Shown here in pieces: positions 1-8,260 of a stretch of 64,000 bases of DNA. The stretch's first letter is position 1. The number at the start of each line of letters is the position of its first letter. The notes beneath the pieces were generated by a model. That model saw only the letters and a list, made by a program, of their open reading frames with translations, had not been told where the DNA came from and did not search any database. The position numbers and the translations under genes are program-made. The stretch is from Polynucleobacter sp. AP-Kolm-20A-A1 (GTDB lineage Bacteria; Pseudomonadota; Gammaproteobacteria; Burkholderiales; Burkholderiaceae). The stretch lies in NCBI RefSeq assembly GCF_018688315.1, contig NZ_CP061315.1, forward strand, positions 186,001 to 250,000, written 5' to 3'.

Positions 1-411
1 ACTTTGCTAGCCCCATCGGTAACGTTTGCAGAAAACATTGTGAGAGGTTTTTTTAAACACCTTTCGGATCGCGACCTACTCAAAATTATGCGCATTACCG
101 TTTTATGTTTTGCAGTTGTAACGACATTTTTTGCGGTGAACTCCGAGCTCTCTATTTTTAAGATGGTGGAAAGCGCATACAAGGTAACCTTGGTTGCTGC
201 GTTTGTACCCTTAGCTTTTGGTGTGTATTGGTCGAAAGCAAATTCATTGGGTGGTCTACTTGCAGTGGTGGGGGGTCTGACTATCTGGATTAGCTGCGAG
301 ATCCTTGCGCCTAACGCTATATTGCCGCCCCAGTTGGCAGGCTTGTTTGCCAGCATTGCGGGAATGATTTTGGGAAGTCTGGTGCCCAAAGATGCTTTGA
401 AGGCCGTATAA
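1..411 (+). CDS. Sodium:solute symporter family protein, C-terminal part (cut by window start)
   Basis: Only the last 136 or so codons are present; the frame is open to base 1, so the gene starts outside the window. The visible part has at least three hydrophobic membrane-spanning stretches separated by short charged loops and ends in a short cytoplasmic-looking tail. The run with Ala-Pro-Ser-Val-Thr-Phe-Ala-Glu-Asn-Ile resembles the late transmembrane region of the SSS family (Na+-coupled uptake of organic solutes) as I know it. The substrate cannot be told from this end. Family assignment is moderate; function beyond Na+/solute symport is not claimed. Confidence 0.65.
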   Translation, partial: TLLAPSVTFAENIVRGFFKHLSDRDLLKIMRITVLCFAVVTTFFAVNSELSIFKMVESAYKVTLVAAFVPLAFGVYWSKANSLGGLLAVVGGLTIWISCEILAPNAILPPQLAGLFASIAGMILGSLVPKDALKAV

Positions 412-418
412 AGAAAAA

Positions 419-439
419 GTTGCCTAAAAATTAGGCAAC
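419..439 (+). terminator. Perfect 9-bp inverted repeat after the symporter gene
   Basis: GTTGCCTAA at 419-427 is the exact reverse complement of 431-439, with a 3-base loop, starting 7 bases after the symporter stop. There is no T run after it on the plus strand (an A-rich run precedes it), so it is a candidate, not a textbook, intrinsic terminator. Confidence 0.5.
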
Positions 440-511
440 AATAATTGCTGCAGCGCAAAAATCCAATTAAAATACAAGTAATTCAAAATTTTTAGTTCTT
501 ATGGAGTTCCT

Positions 512-1531
512 ATGAAAATCTGTGTCATTGGTGGAGGCGGCGCAATTGGCGGCTATCTGGCTGTTATGTTGGCAAGGGCAGGCAATGACGTCACTGTTGT
601 AGCGCGCGGCGCTACTTTGGCGGCGATCAAAGAGCGTGGCTTGGCGTTGATCATGGACGATCAACCTGAGCCATTAGTGGCGCAAGTAAAGGCAGTAGAA
701 AAAATTCGTGATGCTGAAACTCCGGATGTAGTGATCCTGGCAGTAAAGGCGCATCAAGTTGAGCCGATCATTGATGACCTGGCTGCGATCATGGGCCCAG
801 AAACGATTTTGATCCCAATGCAAAACGGTATTCCTTGGTGGTATTTCCAAAAGCTGGGCGGCGAGTATCAAGATCACTCAGTGGAAACAGTGGATGCCGG
901 TGGTGTTGCTAAGAATGCAATTAATCCAAACAATATTATTGGTTGCGTAGTCTATCCGGCGACCTTTACACAAGCCCCTGGCGTGATTCGTCACGTTGAG
1001 GGTAATCGCTTCCCGTTGGGCGAGCTTGATGGCAAGACAACTGAGCGTATTCAGAAGATGTCTGAAATGATGGGCGCAGCTGGATTTAAGTCACCAATTC
1101 TGGACGACATCCGCTCAGAAATCTGGCTCAAGCTTTGGGGCAACATGACATTCAACCCAATCAGCTCATTGACGCATGGCACCCTAGAAGGCATTTGCCA
1201 ATATCCATTGACCAAAGAATTAGCTCGCAACATGATGGCTGAAGCTCAGACAATTGCCGAGAAGTTGGGTGTCACTTTCCGCGTGGATATTGAGCGTCGT
1301 ATCGCTGGCGCTGAAAAAGTGGGCAAGCACAAAACATCTATGCTGCAAGATTTAGAGGCTGGCCGTAGCTTGGAGATTGATGCATTGTTGGGTTCAGTTA
1401 TTGAGCTTGGCAAGATTACTCAAACGCCAACACCTTGTTTAAATACTGTATTTGCTTTGACAAAATACTTGGATGAAAACGTTCAAGTCTCTAAAGGTAG
1501 CTTGGCATTGCCATCAGTCAGCGGCTACTAA
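512..1531 (+). CDS. panE: Ketopantoate reductase family protein (2-dehydropantoate 2-reductase)
   Basis: Predicted NADPH-dependent reductase converting 2-dehydropantoate to pantoate in coenzyme A synthesis, cytosolic. The N-terminus holds the Rossmann nucleotide-binding motif (Ile-Gly-Gly-Gly-Gly-Ala-Ile-Gly-Gly, residues 6-14). Around residues 203-211 is the Glu-Ile-Trp-x-Lys-Leu-x-x-Asn stretch typical of the family, with the probable catalytic Lys at 207. Length 339 aa is slightly above the usual 300-310. ATG at 512 follows a GGAGTT-type ribosome site. The gene is monocistronic, ended by the strong hairpin at 1554. ApbA/PanE paralogues with other substrates are common, so the exact substrate is inferred. 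Confidence 0.8.
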   Translation: MKICVIGGGGAIGGYLAVMLARAGNDVTVVARGATLAAIKERGLALIMDDQPEPLVAQVKAVEKIRDAETPDVVILAVKAHQVEPIIDDLAAIMGPETILIPMQNGIPWWYFQKLGGEYQDHSVETVDAGGVAKNAINPNNIIGCVVYPATFTQAPGVIRHVEGNRFPLGELDGKTTERIQKMSEMMGAAGFKSPILDDIRSEIWLKLWGNMTFNPISSLTHGTLEGICQYPLTKELARNMMAEAQTIAEKLGVTFRVDIERRIAGAEKVGKHKTSMLQDLEAGRSLEIDALLGSVIELGKITQTPTPCLNTVFALTKYLDENVQVSKGSLALPSVSGY

Positions 1532-1553
1532 GCAATACGGCATTACGCGTAAT

Positions 1554-1590
1554 AAAAAACCCTTGCTACTCACCATAGCAAGGGTTTTTG
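1554..1590. terminator. Bidirectional intrinsic terminator
   Basis: CCCTTGCTA at 1560-1568 pairs perfectly with 1576-1584, loop of 7. It is flanked by A6 at 1554-1559 and T5 at 1585-1589, so it can end transcription from the plus-strand panE and from the convergent minus-strand gene. Confidence 0.9.
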
Positions 1591-1607
1591 TTTTAACGGG
1601 AAGCGAC

Positions 1608-2375
1608 TTATTCGAAGCGATTGTCTAAGCGACCAACCCCATCAATAATGATGCTGACATTGCTGCCTGGTTTCATGGAGCCAACGCCTACCGAGGTGCC
1701 ACAGGCAATGATGTCGCCAGCTTCTAGAGGGACATCCTGAGAAATCAGACTGACTAGCTTTGCAGGCGAGAAAATCATATCCGCAACAGGATAGTTTTGA
1801 CGCTCTTGATCATTGAGGATGGTTTTGATAGTGAGCTTACTCGGATCAACATCAGTGGTGATGTATGGACCAAATACACCAAAGGTATTAAAGCTCTTGG
1901 AGCGGGTCCATTGCGCATAACCAGGATCACGATTGAGAATCTCAATCGCAGTGACGTCGTTAATGCAGGTGTAACCAAAAATGGCTTTAGCAGCTTCCGC
2001 TTCATCCACTTCATGACAACGTTTGCCAATCACAATTCCCAACTCGCCTTCATAAACTACTTTGCCTGAATAAGACTTTGGCGTACGAATAACTTGGTTG
2101 GCTGCAAGAAAAGAGTTGTTTCCTTTGAGGAAGTACAAGGGCTCTGCGGGTACCGCATGCTCAAGCTTGGTAACTAGAGCATGGAAGTTATCTACCATCG
2201 CAACCATTTTGGATGGCGTACACGGAATGTCGATGGTGACATCACTCAAATTGAGGGTTTGCCCAGTCGCTTTAGGCCCATTGAATAAATCACCCTCGTA
2301 CACTGCAATTTGATCGCCATGTACTTGCCCTAAACCACTTTTTCCTTGGTGTTGAAATCTAAGCCATTGAGCCAT
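1608..2375 (-). CDS. Fumarylacetoacetate hydrolase (FAH) family protein
   Basis: 255 aa protein of the FAH fold, a divalent-metal-dependent cytosolic family that hydrolyses C-C bonds or isomerises/decarboxylates beta-keto acids. The conserved metal-binding stretch Tyr-Glu-Gly-Glu-Leu-Gly is present about 110 residues in, followed by the Asn-Asp-Val-Thr-Ala segment that supplies the third acidic ligand, and a late Ile-Ala-Cys-Gly-Thr-Ser-x-Gly-Val-Gly motif. The substrate cannot be told; members include fumarylpyruvate hydrolases and hydroxyhepta-dienedioate isomerases. It is divergent from the GrdB-like gene at 2432 with 56 bases between the starts, so the two may share regulation. Confidence 0.82.
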   Translation of the reverse strand: MAQWLRFQHQGKSGLGQVHGDQIAVYEGDLFNGPKATGQTLNLSDVTIDIPCTPSKMVAMVDNFHALVTKLEHAVPAEPLYFLKGNNSFLAANQVIRTPKSYSGKVVYEGELGIVIGKRCHEVDEAEAAKAIFGYTCINDVTAIEILNRDPGYAQWTRSKSFNTFGVFGPYITTDVDPSKLTIKTILNDQERQNYPVADMIFSPAKLVSLISQDVPLEAGDIIACGTSVGVGSMKPGSNVSIIIDGVGRLDNRFE

Positions 2376-2431
2376 AATGAGTTCCTATGAAGTTTAATAT
2401 TTGATATGCAATATCTTACAGGGATGTGTTG

Positions 2432-3367
2432 ATGTCTCAGGCTTCTGAACTTATCTTTGCACCAGAATTGGACCAGCCAGTTCGCTATATTGAGCGCACG
2501 CGTAACTACTACTTAGGTTTGGGGTATGACAACCCTTATATCTGGGCACACTTCATTGATATTCCATTTACTCCGCTTGCAAAACCGTTAAATCAATCTG
2601 TCCTGGGCCTTATTACAACTGCAGTTCCTTATGATCCCGCAAATGGACCTCAGGGTCCGGGCGCACCTTACAACGCAGCGGCAAAGTTTTATCAGCCGTA
2701 TCAGAGGCGCGTGAAGGATGATGTCGATCTGCGCATCGCCCATGTGGGAGTTGATCGAAAGAATGCCAACATGGAAGACAGCAACTGCTGGTTTCCGTTG
2801 GCGGCAGCAAAAAGAGCAGTCGCATCAGGAAGAATCCACGAGCTATCACCACATTTTTACGGTGTGCCCACCAATCGTAGTCAGCGACACACTCTAGAAA
2901 TAGATGCGCCCATCATTTTGGAGATGCTGAAAGCGGACAAAGTAGACGTTGCGATGTTGATTCCTAATTGCCCGATTTGCCATCAAAGCCAGAGCCTTTT
3001 AGCGCGCTATCTGGAGGCAGCAGGCATACCTACAGTGGTGATGGGTGCGGCCAAAGATATTGTGGAGTACTGTGGCGTTCCGAGATTTTTGTTTAGTGAT
3101 TTTCCCTTAGGAAATGCCGCTGCAAAACCTCATGACGTGAAGTCCCAGGATGTAAATATGGAATTGGCTCTAAGCCTATTGGAATCTGCCCCTGCAGCAC
3201 GCACAACAGTTCAGTCGCCTATGGTGTGGTCGGCTGATCCAGCATGGAAATTGGATTATTCCAATTTAGAAAGATTGTCTGCGCAAGAGATTTCTCGCTT
3301 GAGAGAAGAGGCTGAAAAGGCCAGGATTACTGCGCGTGAGCTTAGACTTAAAAGCGTAGGCGGTTAA
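2432..3367 (+). CDS. GrdB-like (glycine/sarcosine/betaine reductase selenoprotein B family) protein, Cys version
   Basis: 311 aa with no signal peptide. The motif Cys-Pro-Ile-Cys-His-Gln at residues 180-185 followed by Leu-Glu-Ala-Ala-Gly-Ile-Pro-Thr-Val-Val resembles the redox motif of the GrdB/PrdB selenoprotein B family, where the first Cys position is often selenocysteine; here it is encoded by TGC, so no UGA recoding. A later Asp-Phe-Pro-Leu-Gly-Asn stretch also fits that family as I recall it. ATG at 2432 is preferred over the GTG at 2426 because AGGGA lies 7 bases upstream. The C-terminal 30 residues are a charged probable helix. The stop overlaps the convergent ispB stop. True reaction unknown; assignment is by remembered motif only. 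Confidence 0.5.
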   Translation: MSQASELIFAPELDQPVRYIERTRNYYLGLGYDNPYIWAHFIDIPFTPLAKPLNQSVLGLITTAVPYDPANGPQGPGAPYNAAAKFYQPYQRRVKDDVDLRIAHVGVDRKNANMEDSNCWFPLAAAKRAVASGRIHELSPHFYGVPTNRSQRHTLEIDAPIILEMLKADKVDVAMLIPNCPICHQSQSLLARYLEAAGIPTVVMGAAKDIVEYCGVPRFLFSDFPLGNAAAKPHDVKSQDVNMELALSLLESAPAARTTVQSPMVWSADPAWKLDYSNLERLSAQEISRLREEAEKARITARELRLKSVGG

Positions 3368-4368
3368 GTTTGTCTTGCGAGGGAATATTCGCAAAGAGCA
3401 TGTAGTGCAGCGGTAGCCTCATTGGCAGGAAAGCTTGTTAGACATTTCAGCGCGAGATCCGCTTCACGCTTTGCTGCTGCTTGCGTGTAATCGAGTGCGC
3501 CTGAACTTTGTACGGCACTCAGAATTTGTGCAAACACATCATCGGGTAGATCTTGATTTTGTTCGATGGCGGCGCGAACTAATAATCGCTCTTCGTTACT
3601 ACCATTTTCTAATAAGTAAATTAGCGGTAGCGTAGGCTTGCCTTCGCGCAAATCATCCCCAGCATTTTTCCCCATCTGAGCGGCATTGGCTGTGTAGTCC
3701 AAGAGGTCGTCCATCAGCTGAAATGCGGTGCCAATATGACGGCCGAATGCTGCAGCTTGTTCGCGCTGAGTATCTGAGGCGTTGGCCAAGATGGCGCCAA
3801 GCTCCGTCGAAGCTTCGAATAATTTGGCGGTTTTGTAGCGAATGACTTGGAGGTAACTTGCTTCATCTACTTCTGGGTCATTCATATTGAGAAGCTGCAA
3901 AACTTCACCTTCGGCGATGGTGTTGGTGGCATCCGACAGAATTTGCATGACGCGAAGGTCATCAGGACCCACCATCATCTGAAATGCCCTGGAGTACAGA
4001 AAGTCTCCAACCAGGACGCTGGCTGCATTGCCAAAAGCTGCATTGGCTGTTTCGCGACCCCTTCTGAGGGTGGATTCATCAACAACATCATCATGAAGCA
4101 AGGTGGCTGTATGGATAAATTCGACAACAGCAGCCATTTCCAGGGTGTGTGGGGTGTCTTTTCCGTTGGCTAGAGCCTTGGCTACCAGCATTAACAGGGC
4201 TGGTCTAACCCGTTTTCCGCCCGCCTGGATGATATATGTGGAAATTTGGTCAATTAGGGCGACTTTTGAGGCTAAACGCTGGCGAATAACCTCATCTAAG
4301 GCCTTGAAATCTAAGGCAATTGGGGCCAGGATCTGGCTTAAGTCATTGGTTTTGACAGTGCTCGTCAT
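3364..4368 (-). CDS. ispB: Octaprenyl diphosphate synthase (polyprenyl synthetase)
   Basis: Trans-prenyltransferase that extends farnesyl diphosphate with isopentenyl diphosphate to build the ubiquinone side chain. Both Asp-rich Mg2+/substrate motifs are visible: the first as Asp-Asp-Val-Val-Asp at residues 93-97, the second as Asp-Asp-Leu-Leu-Asp late in the protein; the Gly-Gly-Lys-Arg-Val-Arg-Pro IPP-binding motif lies near residue 50. I start it at the internal ATG (4368, 334 aa), the usual family length; the frame is open upstream to 4440 but that would overlap the rplU leader. It is divergent from rplU and converges on the GrdB-like gene. Confidence 0.9.
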   Translation of the reverse strand: MTSTVKTNDLSQILAPIALDFKALDEVIRQRLASKVALIDQISTYIIQAGGKRVRPALLMLVAKALANGKDTPHTLEMAAVVEFIHTATLLHDDVVDESTLRRGRETANAAFGNAASVLVGDFLYSRAFQMMVGPDDLRVMQILSDATNTIAEGEVLQLLNMNDPEVDEASYLQVIRYKTAKLFEASTELGAILANASDTQREQAAAFGRHIGTAFQLMDDLLDYTANAAQMGKNAGDDLREGKPTLPLIYLLENGSNEERLLVRAAIEQNQDLPDDVFAQILSAVQSSGALDYTQAAAKREADLALKCLTSFPANEATAALHALCEYSLARQT

Positions 4369-4443
4369 GCAAGATATAATAATGGGCTTAGCTGGTCCAG
4401 GGTGGATTAGCTTAAATGTAGATATTAATTGAGGTTTCAAACC

Positions 4444-4755
4444 ATGTACGCGGTCATAAAAACCGGTGGCAAACAGTATAAAGTTGCTGCAGGCGAAAAA
4501 TTGAAAATAGAACAGATACCAGCGGAAATCGGCAGCGAAATCACTCTTGACCAGGTCCTCGCCGTTGGCGAAGGCGCTTCACTGAAGTTAGGTGATCCAT
4601 TGGTTAATGGTGCAGCTGTGATGGCCACTGTCGTCTCCCAAGGACGTCACGATAAAGTGACAATCTTTAAGATGCGCCGTCGCAAGCATTATCAAAAGCA
4701 CCAAGGCCATCGTCAAAATTTCACTGAAATTTTGATCAATACGATTAAAGCCTAA
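4444..4755 (+). CDS. rplU: 50S ribosomal protein L21
   Basis: 103 aa, the normal L21 length. The N-terminal [14 protein letters not shown] is the hallmark of L21, and the basic Lys-Met-Arg-Arg-Arg-Lys-His-Tyr segment is the rRNA-binding region. ATG at 4444 is chosen over the upstream non-ATG start at 4429 because GAGGT lies at 4430-4434. First gene of the classic rplU-rpmA-obgE cluster; binds 23S rRNA in the large subunit. Confidence 0.97.
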   Translation: MYAVIKTGGKQYKVAAGEKLKIEQIPAEIGSEITLDQVLAVGEGASLKLGDPLVNGAAVMATVVSQGRHDKVTIFKMRRRKHYQKHQGHRQNFTEILINTIKA

Positions 4756-4775
4756 TTCCAGAGTAGGAGAAAGAT

Positions 4776-5036
4776 ATGGCACAGAAAAAAGGCGGCGGCT
4801 CAACACGAAATGGCCGCGACTCAGAATCGAAACGCTTAGGCGTTAAGGTATTTGGCGGCGAGCACATTAATGCTGGCAGCATCATCATTCGTCAACGTGG
4901 CACACGTGTTCATCCAGGTGCTAACGTTGGTATTGGTAAAGATCACACTTTATTCGCCTTAATTGACGGACAAGTGGAATTCGGCGTTAAGGGTGCTTTG
5001 AAGAAGGCCCAAGTTTCAGTCTTGCCTCGTTCATAA
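4776..5036 (+). CDS. rpmA: 50S ribosomal protein L27
   Basis: 86 aa; starts [15 protein letters not shown], the diagnostic flexible N-terminal tail that reaches the peptidyl-transferase centre. Twenty bases after rplU with a good AGGAGA site, so co-transcribed with it. No cleavable N-terminal extension of the Firmicutes type is present. Followed by an intrinsic terminator at 5095. Confidence 0.97.
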   Translation: MAQKKGGGSTRNGRDSESKRLGVKVFGGEHINAGSIIIRQRGTRVHPGANVGIGKDHTLFALIDGQVEFGVKGALKKAQVSVLPRS

Positions 5037-5094
5037 GGCGCCTGACTGAGACACGTTTGATTCAGATTTATTCCGAATTTAACTCTTAGGAACG

Positions 5095-5119
5095 GGCCTC
5101 GCTAAGCGAGGCCTTTTTT
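5095..5119 (+). terminator. Intrinsic terminator of rplU-rpmA abutting the obgE start
   Basis: GGCCTCGC at 5095-5102 pairs perfectly with 5106-5113 around a 3-base loop, followed by T6 at 5114-5119. The T run ends 4 bases before the obgE ATG at 5124. The only Shine-Dalgarno-like bases near that ATG (GAGG, 5108-5111) lie inside the 3-prime arm. Confidence 0.9.
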
Positions 5120-5123
5120 ATTT

Positions 5124-6212
5124 ATGAAATTTATAGACGAAGCGCGTATTGAAGTGATTGCTGGCCAAGGTGGCGCCGGAAGCGCCTCTATGCGCCGCGA
5201 AAAGTTTATTGAATTTGGCGGCCCTGATGGCGGCGATGGCGGCAAGGGTGGAAGCGTATGGGCGACAGCTGATCGCAACATCAACACTTTGATCGATTAT
5301 CGCTACGCAAAAACACACACCGCTAAAAATGGTGAACCAGGGCGTGGTGCTGACTGCTATGGTCGCGCTGGTGATGATATTGAATTGCGTATGCCAGTGG
5401 GCACCATCATTTCTGATTACGAAACTGGTGAGCCAATTGCTGACTTAACAACTCATGGCGAGCGTCTTTGCTTAGCGCAGGGCGGTGTTGGTGGCTGGGG
5501 CAATATTCACTTCAAGAGTAGTACGAATCGTGCGCCACGCCAAAAGACAAACGGTAAAGAGGGTGAGCGTCGTAAGTTAAAGCTGGAATTAAAAGTATTA
5601 GCCGATGTTGGTTTATTAGGCATGCCTAACGCAGGTAAATCCACTTTAATTACTGCAGTTTCTAACGCGCGTCCAAAGATTGCTGACTATCCATTTACAA
5701 CTTTGCATCCTAATTTGGGTGTGGTGCGTGTTGGTAACGAGCGTAGTTTTGTAATTGCGGATATTCCAGGTTTGATTGAGGGCGCTGCGGAAGGTGCTGG
5801 CTTAGGTCACCGTTTCTTGCGTCACTTGCAACGTACTGGGGTGCTTTTGCACTTAGTAGATATTGCGCCGTTTGATGAAAACGTAGATCCGGTTGCGGAT
5901 GCCAATGCTATCGTCAACGAATTGCGCAAATACGATGAAGCTTTGGTAGAGAAGCCACGTTGGTTGGTTTTAAACAAGGTCGACATGATCCCTGAAGAGG
6001 ATCGCAAAAAAGCAGTTGCTGACTTTGTGAAAAAATTTAAGTGGAAGGGTCCTGTATTTGAGATCTCCGCTTTGACAGGTTTGGGTTGCGACAAGTTGTG
6101 CTATTCCTTACAAGACTATTTGGACTCTGTGCGCAAAGATCGTGATGATGCTGAAGAGCGTGCTCAAGACCCACGTTATCAAGACCAGACTCAAAACAAA
6201 ACCCCTGATTAA
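5124..6212 (+). CDS. obgE: GTPase Obg/CgtA, ribosome-associated
   Basis: Essential ribosome-assembly and stress-response GTPase. Residues 1-158 form the glycine-rich Obg fold (many Gly-Gly-x-Gly repeats), followed by the G domain with the Walker A motif Asn-Ala-Gly-Lys-Ser-Thr near 169-174, switch II Asp-Ile-Pro-Gly-Leu-Ile-Glu-Gly and the Asn-Lys-Val-Asp base-recognition motif. 362 aa is normal for betaproteobacteria, with an acidic/basic C-terminal tail. ATG at 5124 gives the canonical Met-Lys-Phe-Ile-Asp-Glu start, but sits directly behind a terminator hairpin and lacks a free ribosome site. Confidence 0.96.
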   Translation: MKFIDEARIEVIAGQGGAGSASMRREKFIEFGGPDGGDGGKGGSVWATADRNINTLIDYRYAKTHTAKNGEPGRGADCYGRAGDDIELRMPVGTIISDYETGEPIADLTTHGERLCLAQGGVGGWGNIHFKSSTNRAPRQKTNGKEGERRKLKLELKVLADVGLLGMPNAGKSTLITAVSNARPKIADYPFTTLHPNLGVVRVGNERSFVIADIPGLIEGAAEGAGLGHRFLRHLQRTGVLLHLVDIAPFDENVDPVADANAIVNELRKYDEALVEKPRWLVLNKVDMIPEEDRKKAVADFVKKFKWKGPVFEISALTGLGCDKLCYSLQDYLDSVRKDRDDAEERAQDPRYQDQTQNKTPD

Positions 6213-6239
6213 ATTACTTGTTTAATATTTTCTGCTGTT

Positions 6240-7022
6240 ATGAACGCCAAAAAAACTAAACGGATTGTTGTCAAAGTAGGCTCTAGCCTTGTAACCAATA
6301 ATGGTGAAGGCTTGGATCATGCTGCGATCGCAATGTGGGCTGAGCAAATGGCAGATCTCTTAAAGGCTGGCCATGAGGTGTTGATGGTGAGCTCAGGAGC
6401 AATTGCTGAAGGAATGCAGCGTTTGGGTTGGACTAAGCGCCCACAGGAGATTCATCAGTTGCAGGCAGCTGCTGCAGTAGGGCAGATGGGTTTAGTGCAG
6501 GTTTACGAAAGTTGTTTTGCGCGCTTTAACTTACGTAGCGCACAGATTTTATTGACCAATGCCGATTTGGCAAACGCCGAGCGCAATGCCAATGCAAAAG
6601 CCACTTTAGATACTCTGTTAAAACTGGGCGTTGTTCCAATTATTAATGAGAACGACACGGTTGTTACCGACGAAATCAAGTTTGGCGATAACGATAGTCT
6701 CGCAGCGTTGGTGAGCAATTTAATTCAGGCAGATCTGTTAATCATTTTGACCGATCAGGGTGGCTTATTTACGGCTGACCCACGCCAAAATCCTGCTGCA
6801 ACCCTATTGACTGAGGCAATTGCTGGCGACCCTGCTTTAGAAAAAATGGCTGGCGGCGCAGCAAGCGAACTCAGTAAAGGTGGGATGCTGACTAAAGTAT
6901 TGGCTGCCAAAATTGCAGTGCAAACCGGAGCCTCTACGGTGATTGCATCTGGACGTGAGCCACAAGTGCTGACTCGTCTTTTGAGCGGCGAAAAAATCGG
7001 TACCCGCTTAAACCCTAGATAA
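6240..7022 (+). CDS. proB: Glutamate 5-kinase, short form without PUA domain
   Basis: Phosphorylates L-glutamate in the first step of proline synthesis. The amino-acid-kinase domain is complete: Lys-Val-Gly-Ser-Ser-Leu near the start, Ser-Ser-Gly-Ala-Ile-Ala-Glu-Gly near residue 50, Asn-Glu-Asn-Asp-Thr-Val near 138, and Leu-Ser-Lys-Gly-Gly-Met-Leu-Thr-Lys near 217. The protein ends at 260 aa, just where the C-terminal PUA domain begins in the usual 365-375 aa enzyme, so that domain is absent. No PUA remnant is visible after the stop. No clear ribosome site precedes the ATG. The partner proA is at 48674, not adjacent. Confidence 0.92.
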   Translation: MNAKKTKRIVVKVGSSLVTNNGEGLDHAAIAMWAEQMADLLKAGHEVLMVSSGAIAEGMQRLGWTKRPQEIHQLQAAAAVGQMGLVQVYESCFARFNLRSAQILLTNADLANAERNANAKATLDTLLKLGVVPIINENDTVVTDEIKFGDNDSLAALVSNLIQADLLIILTDQGGLFTADPRQNPAATLLTEAIAGDPALEKMAGGAASELSKGGMLTKVLAAKIAVQTGASTVIASGREPQVLTRLLSGEKIGTRLNPR

Positions 7023-7029
7023 AGGTAGA

Positions 7030-7061
7030 TTCAATAAACGCCGCTTTAAGCGTTTATTGAA
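7030..7061. terminator. 12-bp perfect inverted repeat between proB and the CNP1-like gene
   Basis: TTCAATAAACGC at 7030-7041 is the exact reverse complement of 7050-7061, loop of 8. It lies 8 bases after the proB stop and contains the stop codon of the convergent minus-strand gene. No T run follows on either side, so a candidate bidirectional terminator or mRNA 3-prime end stabiliser. Confidence 0.6.
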
Positions 7062-7617
7062 CTCCAAATGAATTGGTTGGCTTAGTTCCGCCAGTGAAGT
7101 CTCTTGGATTGAGCGATTGAAGTATTGCTCGAATACTTTTTTCTTGACTATTGAAGTTACAAAAAGCCCCTTGCGCTAATGCTGCTTGATAGCGGTTAGG
7201 TACATTGCTTTGAATTGCCCTCCAACTCGAGAGTGGATTTTCTTTCCAAGAGTCGTTTTCAAGTGTTCCGTAAAGACGCCATTGGAAAGAGTCACAACGA
7301 ATACCTTCGTATTGAGCCTGTTGACCTCCGCTGGGATTAGTCATCACCACAATGTAGCGGGTAACGCCATCAGCCCCAATCAGAATTGAGTCAGTGTCGA
7401 CTGCAAACTTAAAAATTGTGTGCTGAGAAACATAGAAGGGGGCAAGCGTTGCTTTATTCGGTGGGTTGAGGGGCATTGTGGTTACCCCTTCTTTAAATAC
7501 CATGGGTGCAAACGGATCTAAGCCACTTTGCAGTGGATCTCCAGCGCATCCTATCAGCAAGCTTGCAGCAGTTATGCCAATCGCATAGGAACGCATTTGT
7601 CGCAAAGCATTATTCAT
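7054..7617 (-). CDS. CNP1-like family lipoprotein
   Basis: 187 aa from the ATG at 7617. The start gives a short basic N-region, a hydrophobic core and a lipobox ending Leu-Ile-Gly-Cys, so the mature protein is probably lipid-anchored. The body contains Phe-Ala-Val-Asp-x-Asp-Ser-Ile-x-Ile-Gly-Ala-Asp-Gly-Val-x-Arg-Tyr and Tyr-Glu-Gly-Ile-Arg-Cys, which I associate with the betaproteobacterial CNP1-like family of unknown function. The start overlaps the rppH end by 8 bases, suggesting translational coupling. The open frame runs to 7668, but that start lies within rppH and spoils the signal peptide. Confidence 0.75.
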   Translation of the reverse strand: MNNALRQMRSYAIGITAASLLIGCAGDPLQSGLDPFAPMVFKEGVTTMPLNPPNKATLAPFYVSQHTIFKFAVDTDSILIGADGVTRYIVVMTNPSGGQQAQYEGIRCDSFQWRLYGTLENDSWKENPLSSWRAIQSNVPNRYQAALAQGAFCNFNSQEKSIRAILQSLNPRDFTGGTKPTNSFGVQ

Positions 7618-8212
7618 TTTCTTTATCCGATTTTTCAGAAGATTTATGGGTATCTTCATTTCCAGCATAAAAAGACTGAAATAGATCTAGCGGTGAGCCC
7701 CATGCCAGTTGTTGCATACGTATGCCACGAGTCAGGTAACGTGCTAGCTCAGAGAGAGCTAATTGATAAACCTCGCGTTTGAAACCGATTACAGCATCCA
7801 ATTGAATCCAAAAGGGGACCCAACGCCAGGCATCGAATTCGGGGTGCTCAGAAGCGCGCAATTGAATATCGCTATCAAGCCCCACTAGGCGCAATAGAAA
7901 CCAAATCTGTTTTTGTCCTCGATAGGCTGCTCGATGGACGCGGGTGGAGTTTTGACGGCGCAGGTATTCCTCAGGGACGTCGTAGCGAAGCCAATCCCTG
8001 GTGCGTCCAATAATCTGGACATGCTCCGGCAGTAAGCCAACCTCCTCTTGCAATTCGCGGTACATAGCCTGTTCAGGGCTTTCACCATGCTGAATCCCAC
8101 CCTGTGGGAACTGCCACGAATGCTGCCCAACGCGTTTTCCCCAGAAAACCTCGTTACGGCTGTTGAGGAGGACAATGCCGACATTGGGGCGATACCCTTC
8201 ACGGTCAAGCAT
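7610..8212 (-). CDS. rppH: RNA pyrophosphohydrolase (Nudix)
   Basis: Removes pyrophosphate from the 5-prime end of mRNA, which opens it to RNase E decay. The Nudix box spans about residues 38-60: Gly-Gly-Ile-Gln-His-Gly-Glu then Arg-Glu-Leu-Gln-Glu-Glu-Val-Gly-Leu. The [12 protein letters not shown] start is the classical RppH/YgdP N-terminus. 200 aa, slightly longer than the Escherichia coli protein because of an acidic Lys/Glu/Ser tail. Divergent from proS with 48 bases between starts. Confidence 0.94.
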   Translation of the reverse strand: MLDREGYRPNVGIVLLNSRNEVFWGKRVGQHSWQFPQGGIQHGESPEQAMYRELQEEVGLLPEHVQIIGRTRDWLRYDVPEEYLRRQNSTRVHRAAYRGQKQIWFLLRLVGLDSDIQLRASEHPEFDAWRWVPFWIQLDAVIGFKREVYQLALSELARYLTRGIRMQQLAWGSPLDLFQSFYAGNEDTHKSSEKSDKENE

Positions 8213-8260
8213 GATCGTGCCTCAAATCCTTTAAAATCAATGATTTGATTATATCCATAC

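Noticed and set aside
2972..2989. Possible selenocysteine codon/SECIS in the GrdB-like gene
   Set aside because: Both motif positions are ordinary TGC Cys codons, and no in-frame TGA occurs there.
8234..8246. AAATCA-A-TGATTT palindrome between rppH and proS as operator
   Set aside because: Short and A/T-rich in a promoter region; could be chance, with no second copy nearby.
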